In this document: piece after piece, positions 60,541-64,000 of the stretch
How positions within the stretch are numbered: position 1 is the first letter of the stretch
Layout of the letters: each line of letters opens with the position of its first letter
Source of the DNA: Carallia brachiata
Taxonomy: Eukaryota; Streptophyta; Magnoliopsida; Malpighiales; Rhizophoraceae
Direction: 5' to 3'
DNA: 64,000 bases
Assembly (NCBI GenBank): GCA_021464245.1
Contig: JADCRB010000098.1
Coordinates: 1,116,001 to 1,180,000, forward strand
Translations under genes and position numbers: made by a program
Notes under the pieces: model-generated
The model's input: only the letters and a program-made list of their open reading frames with translations
Told to the model about the DNA's origin: nothing
Database searches by the model: none

Positions 60541-61695
60541 TCTAAATAAAAATAAAGCACATAAATTACAATATAACTAATTTTCTCTATCTACCTACCA
60601 ACACATGTCTCTTGTGTTTTCTTTTTATTCTCTATGTATAGAAATATGTTATTAATATTTTAAGCAATTTGACTAGTATATTTTTTTTTTCGCATGTCAA
60701 AATCTCACTTCATTCTATATATAATTAGCACATATTAAATATGTATATTCTATACATTAACCATTATTTGAAATTTTTTAACTACTCCACTAAATAAATT
60801 AAGAAACAAAATAACACAAATTTGTTTATACTCAAAATTTGCACCTGTAATTAATTTTTCCTCTTGCATAATTTTTCATCTCAAAATCTTCTTCTTTATT
60901 AGAACATCACCTCAAACTTTTCACCACATGCCAAACACATTCTTAGAATTACAAAATCTAAGATCACATTGTATAGTGGATTGTAGCTGCGGGCTCTCGG
61001 GATCTATACCGAACGTTTGATTGATTAGAATTTAAGAGGTTTATTATTGGGTCTTGAAGAATGTTACATCGTTTGGGACAATTTACACCACATTTTGTGA
61101 ACAAAAAAAAAATACTTCATCACATTCTGTATAAGTAAAGTTTACGTTAAAACTTATTTATTTTATTTTTAATTACCTGGCTTTGCCTCCATTGAGTGAA
61201 ACTGGTGTTTACTTCCTTCTTCACGGCTTTCTTTCTTTTCTATTAATATTTTTTAAATTTACTTGACTTTCTTGCACCATCGGGTGTGATCTTCAATTTT
61301 CCAGGAATTAGCGGTGAGTACTTCGTAATCTACGCGATTTTCCAGGATTTTCTTTGGTTCTTTAGAGGATAAACTTGTTATGATTTTTATCTAGCAAATA
61401 TGAATGATAGACTAAATGTAACAAACCAAATAAGATTGTGGGAAGATTGCGATCCTTATAAAACTCTTTTTCTTTTTTTGAACAAACAAAAAAAAGACCC
61501 ATCGCGGGTAAAACTTTTTTACGCCATTATATAATTGGTTAGCTTCAAAATATCTTATCAGTGTTATAAATTTGATAAATTTACTGTGTTTAGATTTTTA
61601 GCTAAAAACTTTCTCATTATTTCTAGTTTTCACATACATTTGTTTTGATAGTTGAAATGTAGAGCTTGAACTTTGATTTCTCTTATATAGACATT

Positions 61696-62538
61696 AAAAG
61701 TGTATTTGGTATACAAATTAGATTATATGATACAGAATATGATAGACCAATATAATATAAGATAGGCTAAATCATTAATATATACTACATTTAGATAGTA
61801 TTAAACAAAATAGTTATTCTATTTAATATTTAGATAATATAAAATAAAATTGTATAATATATCAAAATAACTTTTTTTATTTTTTAAAAATAATTGACTT
61901 ATATTTATTATTAATTTAATATTTTTTTATTAAAAATAATTAAAATTAAGCATAGTTATTAGGAGGGATGAGAGAGGAAGGAAGGAGGAGAGAAGGAGGA
62001 TGGAGGAGAGAGAAAGGAAAGAGAGAGAGAGAAGTGAGAGAGAGAGGAAGGAGGAGAGAGAAAAGAAAGAGAGAAAGACGGGGAGTGAAGGAGAGAGAAG
62101 TTGGAGGAGAGAGAGAGAAGGTAGAAGAGAGAAGAAGGAGGAGAGAGAGAGGAGAGAGAGAGAGAGAGAAAGAGAGAGGTGGGAGGAGAAAGAGAGAGGA
62201 AGGAGGAGAGAGAAAAGAAAGAGAGGATGTGAGAGAGAGGTGGGAAGAGATAGAGAAGGAAATAAGAGAAATGAGTTTTTTTAATTTTATATTAATTTTT
62301 AAAAAGTATTTAAAATTTATTTTAATTAAAAAGATATTTTAATAAATATATAATTTGTCGATACTAACTGTGAGATAGACTAGTCTATGAAGGTAAAAGA
62401 GATAGTACTATTTAGAATAGTAAATTTACACTAATCTATTGTATATTTATTTTATTAACCAACTAAATATGAGTGAAAGTAAGATAATGAGTCTCTAAAC
62501 TATATTATCTTATATATCTCATAAAACAAACACATTCT
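61696..62538. mobile_element. Possible MITE enclosing a polypurine block
   Basis: The outer sequences AAAAGTGTATTTGGTAT (about 61696) and ATAAAACAAACACATTCT (about 62522-62538) are imperfect inverted repeats. AT-rich arms lie next to each (TATATGATACAGAATATGAT; TATTATCTTATATATCTCAT). The centre is the purine tract described separately. The borders and the element class are inferred. Confidence 0.4.
61960..62271 (+). repeat. Polypurine tract of about 310 bp
   Basis: From 61960 to 62271 the plus strand is almost only A and G, built of GGAGAGA, GAAGGAGGA and GAGAGAG units with just a handful of T or C. It opens Arg/Glu-rich frames in more than one phase, which is why long ORFs appear here. They are compositional artefacts. 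Confidence 0.92.
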
Positions 62539-63816
62539 AATTGTTAGACTAAATTTTAGTACTCATACGTAATTATTTGGATGTATTAATATTAATCAAA
62601 ACAATTTTCTTAGACAAATGTCCTGAAACATTACATTATATGCCTCAAATTCAATATATTTTGAACTAATTCAACTGATGGGCATTCTAGGTGTACTTAT
62701 TTATTTGGTTTTTGGTTTCCACTCGATAGGATTCATGTTGGGTTTTGTTAGTCATCATTTCGACGAAGATGGTGCTGCCATGTTATCGACAGTCTTGTTG
62801 AACTTTCCTTTTCGCCAGTTCAATCATTTTGTGGTAATCTTATAGCTTGTGGACTCATCCTAGCCTACATGCCAATGCATCCACAGTCTCCTCGTCCGTT
62901 CAGTCGCAAGCCCCCCAAAATTTATTTCAGCCATTTCACAATGGCAATTTTCACACGTATTTGTTGTTGTGCGGCTGCCATTATTGTTTATGGCTGCAAA
63001 CAGTTCCAGTTGTGCTTGAATCCGAAAAAGAAGGGGAGAAATTGCACTTGGCGAGACATTTTTCCAGCACTCATGAGTTGGACATAGGTTGATTCATAGG
63101 CCAATAATAGAAAAGATTGCAAAACCAACTAGGATCGATCCAAGAAAAGGATACGCATGCCTGACAAAGACAACCCAACAACAATGTCTTCGGTTTTAAG
63201 TAGAAAAACTCAGATGGGGTCTTCCCTTTTCACCTTATGTTGGACCACCAATCAACTTCCGCCAAAGATCCAGATTTTCCACGAGTTGAAGGATTAGATT
63301 TTCTCCTTAATTGTACAAAGGGTGCAGCATAAATATAGGGACTAAGCCGAAAAAAAAAAAACCCTTGTGGATATAGAACAGAAGACAGCTAATTCCCTCG
63401 AATGTAGGAGGCATCCTAGAGGGAATTGGGCACACGGTTTTGTCCTTTCATTTCATGTAAACTACTACTACCATGCAACCGCTTTCTTTCCACCGTCTGG
63501 TCACCTTCCCTACTTCTCCTACAGGTACCACCTTCTCGCTTTCTTTCTTTCTCTCTTACACAAAGCACAAGAATTGGCCATTTTAGTAAAAGTTTACATG
63601 CTAAAGGCTAGAAAAATTGAATCCACAACCCAAAATGCCCTTGCAAATATGCAATTATGCATTGCCATTGGTCTCAAGCTATACATATGCTTAATTGTTG
63701 CACAACAAAATGTTGATTAATTCCCAAAATAGATGACCTTTTTTTTTTTTTTTTTCCTTTTTCTTCTCTAGCTGTGGAGCGCAAGAGCATGCTCATTTCT
63801 TTTGATCAGAGCGGTT

Positions 63817-63833
63817 TTATATTTATATATATT
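63817..63833 (+). promoter_or_regulatory. TATA-like element upstream of the right-edge gene
   Basis: TTATATTTATATATATT lies 87-103 bases before the ATG at 63920 and is followed by a CATTCTCATTCTC leader. The spacing fits a plant core promoter. Confidence 0.45.
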
Positions 63834-63919
63834 CTCATTCTCATTGGGGTTACCAGGGTGGAGGAGCGGTGGGGCTATTTCGGCACCGTTTGACGACAAT
63901 ACTGGTCGAAACTACCTCG

Positions 63920-64000
63920 ATGGCTTCTCCCGGCCGCAAAATTCCTCATCATCAGATTCACCCCCTCCTCCATCCTCATCACCTCCACCACCCCCACCAT
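63920..64000 (+). CDS. Possible 5' end of a gene truncated by the window edge
   Basis: An ATG at 63920 opens a frame that stays open for 27 codons to the edge: MASPGRKIPHHQIHPLLHPH, His/Pro-rich. The alternative frame over the same bases is also open and reads NYLDGFSRPQNSSSSDSPPP with a long Ser/Pro run. That resembles the proline-rich starts of formins or cell-wall proteins but has no ATG nearby. Which frame is real, or whether either is, cannot be decided from 81 bases. Confidence 0.35.
   Translation, partial: MASPGRKIPHHQIHPLLHPHHLHHPHH

Larger units (their letters stand above)
59035..63919. other. RABG3 promoter and a 4.8-kb repeat-rich spacer
   Basis: The first ~100 bases hold the RABG3 leader (a GGCGGT repeat just upstream of the ATG). 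The rest is very AT-rich and is largely explained by inverted-repeat elements (59399-59608, 60135-60540, 61696-62538). Frames at 62847-63092 and 63367-63720 have no recognisable domain. The last few hundred bases look like the promoter of a gene running off the right edge. Confidence 0.6.

Noticed and set aside
61968..62342. 124-codon Arg/Glu-rich open frame
   Set aside because: It is entirely produced by the polypurine tract; overlapping frames are open too and there is no non-repetitive sequence.
62847..63092. Frames including a Cys-rich hydrophobic stretch (RICCCAAAIIVYGC) that faintly recalls NDR1/HIN1-like proteins
   Set aside because: The resemblance is one short segment; there is no LEA2 domain and no supported start, so it was not called even as a pseudogene.
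63367..63720. 117-codon plus-strand frame
   Set aside because: No domain, mixed hydrophobic stretches without order, overlapping frame also open, and it lies where a promoter is expected.
1..64000. CRISPR arrays, bacterial operons, phage or integrated viral genes
   Set aside because: No regularly spaced repeats, Shine-Dalgarno-led gene runs, or viral replication or coat motifs were seen; gene structure is plant nuclear throughout.

Overview
The window is nuclear DNA of a flowering plant, most likely a eudicot. It has large GT-AG intron genes, AT-rich spacers, Au-type SINEs, a TRIM retrotransposon, MITE-like foldbacks and plant-specific families (MED32, SWI3D, BURP, organ-specific protein). 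There are no operons, CRISPR arrays or bacterial features, and I found no convincing tRNA or rRNA gene. The species cannot be fixed from the sequence alone.

Layout. Bases 1-175 are the C-terminus of a polyol/sugar transporter (+). A decayed tandem copy lies at 2872-3473. Bases 5416-22662 (-) are one long gene for phosphatidylinositol 4-kinase alpha. I reconstructed it as 26 coding exons totalling 6102 nt (2033 aa). Its introns carry a TRIM element with an exact 5-bp target duplication, two Au SINEs (one with an 11-bp target duplication), a MITE and a G-quadruplex-like tract. MED32 (26601-27029, +) and a LEW1/NUS1-type cis-prenyltransferase subunit (29864-32521, +) follow. Next come LINE fragments and a BURP-domain pseudogene (34370-35138, -), then about 7 kb with no gene I can support.

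The right third holds an organ-specific protein S2/P4-like gene (42587-43114, +), a USE1-type SNARE (44893-46824, +), the chromatin remodelling subunit SWI3D (49752-54450, +) and a RABG3/Rab7 GTPase (56411-59034, -). From 59.1 to 63.8 kb the DNA is AT-rich and full of inverted-repeat elements, including a 300-bp polypurine block. A possible gene start with a TATA box sits at the right edge (63920 onward).

Functionally the genes are ordinary eukaryotic housekeeping and regulatory genes: phosphoinositide signalling, Mediator, dolichol synthesis, ER SNARE, SWI/SNF and vacuolar Rab. They are not a linked pathway, although PI4K, USE1 and RABG3 all act in membrane traffic. Exon models come from reading splice sites and family conservation by eye. 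Each complete model keeps the reading frame and gives a length close to the family norm. I found no convincing new biological system. The most informative observations are the datable transposon insertions inside the PI4K gene, the two pseudogenes, the likely conserved MED32-LEW1 neighbourhood, and several strong DNA-structure candidates.
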